Part shown: piece after piece, positions 9,055-16,133 of the stretch
Layout: each line of letters opens with the position of its first letter
How positions within the stretch are numbered: position 1 is the stretch's first letter
Assembly: GCA_016290665.1 (NCBI GenBank)
Contig: JAEEUW010000006.1
Span: 1 to 45,042 of the forward strand
Direction: 5' to 3'
Length of the DNA stretch: 45,042 nt
Source of the DNA: Clostridiaceae bacterium
GTDB lineage: Bacteria; Bacillota; Clostridia; Oscillospirales; Acutalibacteraceae
The notes under the pieces: generated by a model
Database searches by the model: none
Told to the model about the DNA's origin: nothing
What the model saw: only the letters and a program-made list of their open reading frames with translations
Position numbers and translations under genes: made by a program

Positions 9055-9083
9055 TTTACACGTTCCGGCAGATCGAGTACAAT
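9055..9083 (+). promoter_or_regulatory. Promoter of pyrH
   Basis: -35 TTTACA (9055-9060), 17-bp spacer, -10 TACAAT (9078-9083), 32 bases upstream of pyrH. It begins about 18 bases after the second hydrolase gene and gives the core block its own start. Confidence 0.85.
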
Positions 9084-9115
9084 AAACACAAGGACGTTTT
9101 CAGGGAGGGGTTATT

Positions 9116-9823
9116 ATGCAGGCAATCTATAAACGCATTCTGCTCAAGCTTTCCGGCGAGGTGCTGGCCGGCCCGGACGGCAAGGGCATTGACTTCAATA
9201 CCGTTACCAGCATCTGCAAAGCCGTGAAGGACTGCGCCGCGCTCGGCGTGGAAATCGGCCTTGTCGTCGGCGGCGGCAACTTCTGGCGCGGCCGCAGCAG
9301 CGGCGAAATGGACCGCACCCGCGCCGACCACATGGGCATGCTGGCCACCACGATGAACGCGCTGGCGCTGGCCGACGCGCTCGAGCAGATGGGCGTCGAT
9401 GTGCGCGTGCAGACCGCGATCCCGATGCCGCAGGTGGCGGAGCCCTATATCCGCAACCGCGCGGTGCGTCACCTCGAAAAGGGGCGCGTGGTGATCTTCG
9501 GCTGCGGCACGGGCAACCCGTTCTTCTCGACCGATACGGCGGCGGCCCTGCGCGCGGCGGAGATCAACGCCGAAATCATCTTCAAGGCGACCAACGTGGA
9601 CGGCGTCTATGACAAGGACCCGAACAAGTTCGCCGACGCCGTGAAATACGACACGCTGACCCACACCGAGATTCTGCAGAAGGGCCTTGCCGTCATGGAC
9701 GCCACCGCCGCTTCGCTTTGCCGCGACAACGGCATCTCCATCCTCGTGTTCAACCTGGCCGACCCGGAAAACATTGTCCGCGCGGTGAAGGGCGAGAACG
9801 TGGGCACGGTGGTGAAGGAATAA
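9116..9823 (+). CDS. pyrH: UMP kinase
   Basis: Phosphorylates UMP to UDP with ATP, an essential step of pyrimidine nucleotide synthesis, in the cytoplasm. It is 235 residues, a normal length for the bacterial amino-acid-kinase-fold enzyme. Visible motifs are KLSGEVL near the N-terminus, [13 protein letters not shown], the [11 protein letters not shown] segment and [13 protein letters not shown]. Start ATG 9116 follows GGGAGGGG. The usual upstream neighbours rpsB-tsf are absent; it has its own promoter and a terminator. frr follows, as in most Firmicutes. Confidence 0.96.
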   Translation: MQAIYKRILLKLSGEVLAGPDGKGIDFNTVTSICKAVKDCAALGVEIGLVVGGGNFWRGRSSGEMDRTRADHMGMLATTMNALALADALEQMGVDVRVQTAIPMPQVAEPYIRNRAVRHLEKGRVVIFGCGTGNPFFSTDTAAALRAAEINAEIIFKATNVDGVYDKDPNKFADAVKYDTLTHTEILQKGLAVMDATAASLCRDNGISILVFNLADPENIVRAVKGENVGTVVKE

Positions 9824-9846
9824 TTAAGAATTAAGAATTATGAATG
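9824..9846. repeat. Short AT-rich direct repeat after pyrH
   Basis: Imperfect direct repeats of TTAAGAA/TTATGAA between the pyrH stop and its terminator. They stand out against GC-rich surroundings. No function is evident. Confidence 0.5.
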
Positions 9847-9852
9847 ATGAAG

Positions 9853-9883
9853 CGGTCGCAGAGAAAGCTGCGGCCGTTTTTTT
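9853..9883 (+). terminator. Terminator after pyrH
   Basis: Stem CGGTCGCAG (9853-9861) with CTGCGGCCG (9868-9876), one G-U pair, 6-base loop, then seven Ts. Confidence 0.92.
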
Positions 9884-9973
9884 GCGGGCTTCCGCGGCGC
9901 CGCTGCTTTTCCCTCCGTCCCGCTGCGCCCCCTCGCCCTTCCGAATTATTTTTCGGAATCCTGCAAAAACCAC

Positions 9974-10002
9974 TTGCCACCCGCGGGATAATATGTTAAA
10001 AT
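9974..10002 (+). promoter_or_regulatory. Promoter of frr
   Basis: -35 TTGCCA (9974-9979), 17-bp spacer, -10 TAAAAT (9997-10002), about 58 bases upstream of frr. Confidence 0.75.
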
Positions 10003-10060
10003 AAACAGGAACTTATTATATGCGCCGCCGGGCGCATGCAATACGACGAAAGAGGGCATT

Positions 10061-10618
10061 ATGATGAAAGAAGTATTTGAAACCGCGAAAACCAAAATGG
10101 GCAAAACCATCCATGCGCTGCAAAGCGAATACGGCGCCATCCGCGCCGGCCGCGCCAACCCGCAGGTGCTCGACCGCCTGACCGTCGACTACTACGGCAC
10201 GCAGACCCCGATCAACCAGCTGGCCTCCGTGGCCGCCACCGAAGCGCGCGTGCTGACCATTGCGCCGTGGGACAAATCGGTGCTCAAGCCGATTGAAAAG
10301 GCGATTCAGGCGTCGGATATCGGCATCAACCCGCAGAACGACGGCAGCGTGATCCGCCTGACCTTCCCGCCGCTGACCGAGGACCGCCGTAAGGAACTGG
10401 CGAAGGACGTGCAGAAGATTGCCGAGGAAGCAAAGGTTGCCACCCGCAACATCCGCCGCGACTGCATGGAAAAGCTGAAGGCAATGAAGAAGAACAGCGA
10501 CATTACCGAGGACGATCTGAAGGACGGCGAAAAAGAGATCCAGAAGATCACCGACAACTTCATCAAGGACATCGACGAAATCGCCGCTGCCAAGGAAAAG
10601 GAGATTCTCGAAATCTGA
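10061..10618 (+). CDS. frr: Ribosome recycling factor
   Basis: Works with EF-G to split post-termination ribosomes. It is 185 residues, the standard size, with the typical IRAGRANPQVLDRL and YYGTQTPINQLA segments and the C-terminal helical SDITEDDLKDGEKEIQK stretch. Two tandem ATGs occur (10061 and 10064); either is acceptable behind AGAGGG. It has its own promoter, and a hairpin with a T-run lies between it and uppS. Confidence 0.97.
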   Translation: MMKEVFETAKTKMGKTIHALQSEYGAIRAGRANPQVLDRLTVDYYGTQTPINQLASVAATEARVLTIAPWDKSVLKPIEKAIQASDIGINPQNDGSVIRLTFPPLTEDRRKELAKDVQKIAEEAKVATRNIRRDCMEKLKAMKKNSDITEDDLKDGEKEIQKITDNFIKDIDEIAAAKEKEILEI

Positions 10619-10629
10619 GTGCAGGGTAC

Positions 10630-10673
10630 AGCGGGCAGCGCGCCGGGAGATCCCCGGGTGCTGTTCGCTTTTT
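10630..10673 (+). terminator. Hairpin with T-run between frr and uppS
   Basis: Outer stem AGCGGGCAGC (10630-10639) with GCTGTTCGCT (10660-10669), including two G-U pairs. An inner stem CCGGG/CCCGG sits within it, and five Ts follow. It sits in the 76-base gap before uppS. Because uppS has no clear promoter of its own, this may be a leaky terminator that lowers expression downstream of frr. Confidence 0.75.
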
Positions 10674-10694
10674 GCAGTTTAAGGGGGGAAGCCC

Positions 10695-11417
10695 ATGCGT
10701 GAGACAAACAGCCTGCCGCGGCATATCGCGGTGATCATGGACGGCAACGGCCGCTGGGCCAAGAAGCGCGGTCTGCCGCGCACCGAGGGCCACAAGCAGG
10801 GCGCCGAGGTGTTCCGCAGGATCTGCCGCTACGCGTCGGATCTCGGCATCGAGTATCTCTCGTTCTATGCGTTTTCCACGGAGAACTGGAAGCGCTCCGC
10901 GCAGGAGGTCGACGCGATCATGGACCTGCTGCGGCACTATCTGGCCGAAATGGAAGAACGCGAGGACGAGAACAAGGAGGGCGGCTACCGCATCCGCTTC
11001 CTCGGCGCGCGCGAGGGCATGCCGCAGGACATTGTCCGCTTGATGGACGAGGTCGAGGAACGCTCCGCAGACAAAACGCGGATGTTCGTCAATCTCTGCG
11101 TCAACTACGGCGGCCGGGACGAGATCGTCCGCGCCGCGCGCACGCTGGCCGAACGGGTGCAGGCGGGAACGCTGCAGCCGCAGGACATCACCGAACGGCT
11201 GCTCTCCGACGCGCTCTATACCGCGGGTCAGCCCGACCCCGATCTGGTGATCCGCCCGAGCGGGGAGTTCCGGCTGTCGAACTTTCTGATCTGGCAGTCG
11301 GCCTATGCGGAGTTCTGGTATGACGATGTGCTCTGGCCCGACTTTACGCCGGCCGATCTCGACCGCGCCATCGAAGCTTATCAGAACCGCGACCGCCGCT
11401 TCGGCAACGCAAAATAA
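10695..11417 (+). CDS. uppS: Isoprenyl transferase (undecaprenyl diphosphate synthase)
   Basis: Cis-prenyltransferase that builds the C55 lipid carrier for peptidoglycan from farnesyl and isopentenyl diphosphates. It is 240 residues. The signature IAVIMDGNGRWAKKR is at the N-terminus, with the catalytic D16. Also present are FYAFSTENW, CVNYGGRDE, and DPDLVIRPSGEFRLSNFL followed by the EFWYDD segment. The start ATG 10695 follows AGGGGGGAA. It leads into cdsA with a 19-base gap. Confidence 0.97.
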   Translation: MRETNSLPRHIAVIMDGNGRWAKKRGLPRTEGHKQGAEVFRRICRYASDLGIEYLSFYAFSTENWKRSAQEVDAIMDLLRHYLAEMEEREDENKEGGYRIRFLGAREGMPQDIVRLMDEVEERSADKTRMFVNLCVNYGGRDEIVRAARTLAERVQAGTLQPQDITERLLSDALYTAGQPDPDLVIRPSGEFRLSNFLIWQSAYAEFWYDDVLWPDFTPADLDRAIEAYQNRDRRFGNAK

Positions 11418-11436
11418 GAAAAAGGGAAATCGGGTT

Positions 11437-12360
11437 ATGGGAAAGAAAGAAGAGAAAAAGGAAAAATTCCGGTTCAAGGGCGAGCGGACGAAGTCCACGC
11501 TCATTATCGCATCTTCTCTGATCGTGTATCTGCTGACGCTGCATTTCAATTTCCGCATCGGCTACACGCTGATCACGGCGCTGATCTGCGCCATGGGCAC
11601 CTATGAGCTGATTTACGTGGTCGGCGGCAAAAGCAAGGCGCTGATCGCCGCGGCCTGCGGCGTTTCCGTGCTCTATACCTTCTCGGTCGGCTATCACGTG
11701 GCGGTGCCGCATTTCGGCGTTGTCGTCTGCTTCTGGGCGCTGCTGCTGCTTTGCATGACGGTCGTGCTGAATCAGTCGATCAAATATATCGACGCGGTGA
11801 TGGCCCTGTTCGGCTCGGTCGGCCTGACCTATGCGCTTTCCTGCGCCGTCCGGCTCAACGATCTGCCGTATCTCAGAGACCGCTTCACGCATCTGGAAGG
11901 GCTTTATCTGTTTTGGCTCGCGTTCGGCTGCACGTGGCTGACGGACGTGTTTGCGTTCCTGGTCGGCCGCAAGATCGGCAAGCACAAGATGGCGCCGCAC
12001 ATCAGCCCCAAAAAGAGCTGGGAGGGCGCCGTGTTCGGCACGCTGATTACGGCGGCGCTCAACGTTGCCATTCTGTTCGTCTACAGCCTGATTGCGACCA
12101 AAGCCATGGGCTACGATTATTTTCTCATGCGGTCCGGCATAAAATATCTCTATATCGTCCCCGTGTCGGCGCTGCTGTCTGTGGTGGGCATGTTCGGCGA
12201 CCTTTCGGCGTCGGTGCTCAAGCGCAACGTCGGCGTCAAGGATTTCAGCAATATCCTGCCCGGCCACGGCGGCATCATCGACCGCTTTGACAGCTGCACG
12301 TTCGTGCTGCCCACGCTCTACGGGCTCGTGGTTCTGTTTGCCGATCGGCTGGCGTTTTAA
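11437..12360 (+). CDS. cdsA: Phosphatidate cytidylyltransferase
   Basis: Integral membrane enzyme making CDP-diacylglycerol from phosphatidate and CTP, the branch point of phospholipid synthesis. ATG 11437 gives 307 residues. An upstream open frame overlaps uppS and has no reason to be translated; AAAGGGAAA precedes 11437. After a Lys/Glu-rich cytoplasmic N-terminus there are about eight hydrophobic segments. The C-terminal family signature is complete: SVLKRNVGVKDFSNILPGHG followed by GIIDRFDS. The KHKMAPHISPKKSWEG loop is also diagnostic. Confidence 0.95.
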   Translation: MGKKEEKKEKFRFKGERTKSTLIIASSLIVYLLTLHFNFRIGYTLITALICAMGTYELIYVVGGKSKALIAAACGVSVLYTFSVGYHVAVPHFGVVVCFWALLLLCMTVVLNQSIKYIDAVMALFGSVGLTYALSCAVRLNDLPYLRDRFTHLEGLYLFWLAFGCTWLTDVFAFLVGRKIGKHKMAPHISPKKSWEGAVFGTLITAALNVAILFVYSLIATKAMGYDYFLMRSGIKYLYIVPVSALLSVVGMFGDLSASVLKRNVGVKDFSNILPGHGGIIDRFDSCTFVLPTLYGLVVLFADRLAF

Positions 12361-12374
12361 GAAAGTGTGATCGT

Positions 12375-13547
12375 ATGACAAAGTGTCTTTCCATTCTCGG
12401 CTCCACGGGGTCGATCGGCACACAGTCGCTTGACGTTGCCGAACGGCTGGGCATGCGCGTCTGCTGTCTGACGGCGCATTCCAACGACCGTCTGCTGGAA
12501 GAACAGGCGAGAAAATATCAGCCGCACACGGTCGCGCTCGTGGACGAGGCCGCGGCCAAGCGGCTCCGGCTCGCCCTGCGCGACACCTCCATCCGGGTCC
12601 TTTCCGGCATGGAGGGCGTTTGCGTTTGTGCGGCGGACGACGAGGCCGACACCGTGCTGACCAGCGTGGTCGGCATGGCGGGCCTGCAGCCCACACTCTG
12701 CGCCATTGAGGCGAAAAAGAAGATTGCCCTTGCCAACAAGGAAACGCTGGTGGCGGGCGGCGCGCTCGTGACCCGGAAGGCAAAGGAAAACGGCGTGGAG
12801 CTTCTGCCCGTGGACAGCGAGCATTCCGCCATCTTTCAGTCGCTGCAGGGGATGCGCCGCAAAGAGGAGCTCAAGTCGATCTTCCTCACGGCGTCGGGCG
12901 GCCCGTTCTTCGGCAAAACGAAGGAGGAGCTGCGCCGGGTGACGGTCAAGGAAGCGCTCAGGCACCCCAACTGGAGCATGGGCGCCAAAATCACCGTGGA
13001 TTCCGCCACGATGATGAACAAGGGGCTGGAGCTGATCGAAGCCGTGTGGCTGTTCGGCGTGCGGCCCGATCAGATCGAGGTGGTGGTGCACCGCGAAAGC
13101 GTGGTGCATTCCGCCGTGGAATTCGTTGATAACTCCGTGATCGCGCAGCTCGGCGTGCCCGATATGCGCATCCCGATCCAATATGCGCTCACCTTTCCGG
13201 CGCGCTGTCCGTCGCCGGTGAAAAAGCTCTCGCTGCCCGATTACGGCAAGCTGACCTTCAGCCGCCCGGACGAGGACACCTTCCGCTGCATCGCGCTGTG
13301 CCGCGGCGCCATCGAGCGCGGCGGACTGTATCCGTGCATCGCCAACGGCGCCAACGAAGAGGCGAACGCCCTGTTCCGGCAGGGGAAGATCGGCTTCCTC
13401 GATATCGCCGACCTCGTGGAAGGCGCGCTCGAGGCGGTTGAAAGCAAAGAGACCTACGCCCTGCAGGACGTGTTTGACGCGGACGCGGCGGCACGCGCTT
13501 ATGTGCGTGCGCACATAAGCAAATTCGGAATTCCGAATTCCCAATGA
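12375..13547 (+). CDS. dxr: 1-deoxy-D-xylulose 5-phosphate reductoisomerase
   Basis: First committed enzyme of the MEP isoprenoid pathway, NADPH- and divalent-metal-dependent. It is 390 residues. The nucleotide loop LGSTGSIGTQ is at residues 7-16. LANKETLV, DSEHSAIFQ, TASGGPF, HPNWSMGAKITVDSATMMNK and ANGANEEAN mark the metal- and substrate-binding domain. It starts 14 bases after cdsA with a weak ribosome site and probably relies on read-through from upstream ribosomes. ispG three genes on is a later enzyme of the same pathway. Confidence 0.97.
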   Translation: MTKCLSILGSTGSIGTQSLDVAERLGMRVCCLTAHSNDRLLEEQARKYQPHTVALVDEAAAKRLRLALRDTSIRVLSGMEGVCVCAADDEADTVLTSVVGMAGLQPTLCAIEAKKKIALANKETLVAGGALVTRKAKENGVELLPVDSEHSAIFQSLQGMRRKEELKSIFLTASGGPFFGKTKEELRRVTVKEALRHPNWSMGAKITVDSATMMNKGLELIEAVWLFGVRPDQIEVVVHRESVVHSAVEFVDNSVIAQLGVPDMRIPIQYALTFPARCPSPVKKLSLPDYGKLTFSRPDEDTFRCIALCRGAIERGGLYPCIANGANEEANALFRQGKIGFLDIADLVEGALEAVESKETYALQDVFDADAAARAYVRAHISKFGIPNSQ

Positions 13548-13574
13548 ACCAACAACGCACCCGGAGGTACACCC

Positions 13575-14888
13575 ATGAACCTACCCTTCCTCGTCACGCT
13601 CGGTACGATCTGGCAAAAAGCCTGGCCGTTTCTGATCGCCATTCTCTTTTTCGGGCTGATCATCTTCATCCATGAGTTCGGCCATTTCTTTTTTGCCAAG
13701 CTCTTCGGGGTGCGTGTCAACGAGTTTGCGCTCGGCATGGGGCCGACGCTGCTCAAAAAACAGGGCAAGGAGACCAAATACGCCCTGCATTTGTTCCCCA
13801 TCGGCGGCTACTGCGCCATGGAAGGGGAGGACGAAGAAAGCGAAGACGACCGCGCCTTCTGCAACAAAAAGCTCTGGCAGCGCATGATTATTGTGGCCGC
13901 CGGCGCCACGTTCAACCTGATTCTCGGCGTCGTCATCTGCTGCATCCTCGTGGGCACCGACGGCGACTACGTGGGCACGCGCACGATCCTGCGCTTCCAC
14001 GAAACGGCGATCAGCAACAGCGAGGGCGGTCTGATGCCGGGCGACGAGATTCTCAGAATCGACGGCAAGCGCGTGTTTTCCGATTACGACGTCACCTTCC
14101 TGATGCAGCGCAACAACACCGGCAAATACCACATGGTGGTGCGCCGCGACGGCAAAAAGGTCGACCTGCCCGCCGTGCCGTTCCAGGTGCGCACCGGAGG
14201 CAACTTTTCCTACGCGGAGGACAACACGATCGGCGATCTGAGCGCCCGGATGAAGAAAGCCGGGCTCAAAAACGGCGACAGAATCCTTGCCGTCAACGGC
14301 GAAGCGGTGGCGGACAACGCAGCCCTTGCCGCCGCCATCGGGGCGGACCGCGACTTCGTGATCGACTACACCGTGGAGCGCGACGGCGAAACGCTGGACG
14401 TCAACAAGGTCAAGATGATGACCGTCACGGTGTTCGATTTCGTCATCCTCGGCGAAAAGAAAACCGTGTTCAGCGTGCTCGGCGGCGGCGTCAAATACGC
14501 GCTGACCATGTCGCGCCTCGTCTATCTTTCGCTGTTCGATCTCATCCGCGGCCACTACGGCCTGTCGGAGCTGGCCGGGCCCATCGGCACGGTGTCGGTG
14601 ATCGCCAACGTGGCGCAGGAGAGCGTGCAGACGGCCGACTGGTCGGGCATCATCATGATTATGGCGATGATCACGATCAACATCGGGCTGTTCAATCTTC
14701 TGCCCATTCCGGCGCTCGACGGCGGACGGCTGTTCTTCATGTTCATCGAGCTGATCTTCCGCAAGCCGATCCCGGCGAAGTATGAGGGCTGGGTGCACGC
14801 GGTCGGCATGGTGCTGCTGCTTGCGTTCATGGCGGTGATCTCCGCCAGCGACATCTGGAAGTGGATTTCGGGCGTCGGGTTTTATTAA
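13575..14888 (+). CDS. rseP: RseP/RasP-type site-2 intramembrane metalloprotease
   Basis: M50-family zinc protease that cleaves substrates inside the membrane, such as anti-sigma factors and signal peptide remnants. It is 437 residues. The zinc motif HEFGH (H33, E34, H37) is in the first membrane segment and the third ligand is in PALDGGRLFF (D382) near the C-terminus. The intervening region includes two PDZ-like segments: GLMPGDEILRIDGKRV near residues 150-165 and AGLKNGDRILAVNGEAV near 230-246. NLLPIPALDGG is the classic second motif. Its place between dxr and ispG is conserved in Firmicutes. Confidence 0.95.
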   Translation: MNLPFLVTLGTIWQKAWPFLIAILFFGLIIFIHEFGHFFFAKLFGVRVNEFALGMGPTLLKKQGKETKYALHLFPIGGYCAMEGEDEESEDDRAFCNKKLWQRMIIVAAGATFNLILGVVICCILVGTDGDYVGTRTILRFHETAISNSEGGLMPGDEILRIDGKRVFSDYDVTFLMQRNNTGKYHMVVRRDGKKVDLPAVPFQVRTGGNFSYAEDNTIGDLSARMKKAGLKNGDRILAVNGEAVADNAALAAAIGADRDFVIDYTVERDGETLDVNKVKMMTVTVFDFVILGEKKTVFSVLGGGVKYALTMSRLVYLSLFDLIRGHYGLSELAGPIGTVSVIANVAQESVQTADWSGIIMIMAMITINIGLFNLLPIPALDGGRLFFMFIELIFRKPIPAKYEGWVHAVGMVLLLAFMAVISASDIWKWISGVGFY

Positions 14889-14916
14889 GTGTGCAGGGAA
14901 CAGGGAACAGGCCGCC

Positions 14917-15054
14917 ATGCGAAAGAACGGCGTTGCGGCGGTGCTCGTGCATCTGGGCGCGCCGAGGGAGCAGTGGTTCGAATCCCATGCGTTCTATCCG
15001 AAACACGGCTATGTGGAATATCAACCCCGATTCATGAAAAAGGAATTGAGATAA
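14917..15054 (+). pseudogene. C-terminal remnant of a GNAT acetyltransferase
   Basis: A 45-codon reading frame squeezed between rseP and ispG. The encoded end, FYPKHGYVEYQPRFMKKEL, matches the way many GNAT N-acetyltransferases finish: last helix, beta-bulge 'hGY', then a basic end. The acetyl-CoA-binding core is missing, so it is either a decayed gene or a small expressed peptide. There is no obvious ribosome site. Its last codons contain AAGGAAT, which serves as the ispG ribosome binding site, giving a reason for retention. The stop lies one base before the ispG ATG. Confidence 0.6.
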
Positions 15055-15055
15055 T

Positions 15056-16108
15056 ATGATACAACGACGCAAAACAAAACAAGTCAGGGTCGGCGGTCTT
15101 CCGATCGGCGGCGACGCGCCCGTTTCGGTGCAGTCGATGCTGAACGTGGAGGCGCACGACGTCGCCGGCAACGTCCGGCAGGCGAAGGCGCTGGAAACAG
15201 CCGGCTGCCAGATCATCCGCGCCGCGGTGCCAGACCTCGCCGCCGTGCCCACGATCGCCGCGCTGAAAGAAGCAGTGAAAGCGCCCATCGTGGCGGACAT
15301 TCATTTCGATTACAGAATCGCGCTTGCCTGCGTGGACGCCGGCGTCGACAAGATCCGCATCAATCCGGGCAACATTGGCAAAGACGAAAACGTCAAAGCC
15401 GTGGCCGACAAGTGCCGCCTGGCCGGCGTGCCGATCCGCATCGGCGTCAACTCCGGCTCGGTGGAAAAGGGAATTCTGGCGAAATACGGCGCACCGACGC
15501 CCGCGGCGATGGCCGAAAGCGCGTTGTATCACGTGCGTCTTCTGGAAAAGTTCGACTTCGACGACATCGTGATCTCGATCAAGTCGTCGAACGTGGGGAA
15601 TATGATTGAAGCCTACAAGCTCGTCGCCGCGCAGTGCGCCTACCCGCTGCACCTCGGCGTCACGGAATCCGGCACGCAGCGCATGGGCCTTGTGAAATCC
15701 GCCGTCGGCATCGGCGCGCTGCTCACGCAGGGCATCGGCGACACGATCCGCGTTTCGCTGACCGCCGACCCGGTGAAGGAAGTGGAGGCCGGGTTCGACA
15801 TTCTCGCGGCCGTCGGTCTGCTGCCAGACCGGCCCACGCTGGTCTCGTGCCCCACCTGCGGGCGCACGAAGATCGACCTGATCGGGCTGGCCAACGAGGT
15901 GGAGCAGCGGCTGCGCACGGTGCACAAGCCGATCACCGTGGCGGTCATGGGCTGCGTGGTCAACGGCCCCGGCGAAGCCCGGGAGGCCGACATCGGTATC
16001 GCGGGCGGCGACGGCTGCGGCCTGCTGTTCAAAAAAGGCGAGATTCTGCGCAAGGTGGAGGAGGACAGGCTCCTCGACGCGCTGATGGAAGAAATTGCGC
16101 AGTTGTGA
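15056..16108 (+). CDS. ispG: 4-hydroxy-3-methylbut-2-enyl diphosphate synthase
   Basis: Iron-sulfur enzyme of the MEP pathway that reduces MEcPP to HMBPP. It is 350 residues, the compact two-domain bacterial form. The TIM-barrel part has VQSMLNVEAHD, VADIHFDYRIAL, KIRINPGNIG and LGVTESGT. The cluster ligands are C265 and C268 in SCPTCGR, C300 in GCVVNGPGE and a glutamate shortly after. Start ATG 15056 uses the AAGGAAT inside the preceding GNAT remnant. It overlaps none of polC; the gap is 25 bases. Confidence 0.97.
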   Translation: MIQRRKTKQVRVGGLPIGGDAPVSVQSMLNVEAHDVAGNVRQAKALETAGCQIIRAAVPDLAAVPTIAALKEAVKAPIVADIHFDYRIALACVDAGVDKIRINPGNIGKDENVKAVADKCRLAGVPIRIGVNSGSVEKGILAKYGAPTPAAMAESALYHVRLLEKFDFDDIVISIKSSNVGNMIEAYKLVAAQCAYPLHLGVTESGTQRMGLVKSAVGIGALLTQGIGDTIRVSLTADPVKEVEAGFDILAAVGLLPDRPTLVSCPTCGRTKIDLIGLANEVEQRLRTVHKPITVAVMGCVVNGPGEAREADIGIAGGDGCGLLFKKGEILRKVEEDRLLDALMEEIAQL

Positions 16109-16133
16109 GAAAAAGAAAGAGGACATACATAGC

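Noticed and set aside
14965-14985. GGTTCGAATCC resembling a tRNA T-arm
   Set aside because: The flanking bases do not form the 5-bp T-stem and no acceptor or anticodon arm can be drawn. It is better explained as coding for QWFESHAF in the GNAT remnant.
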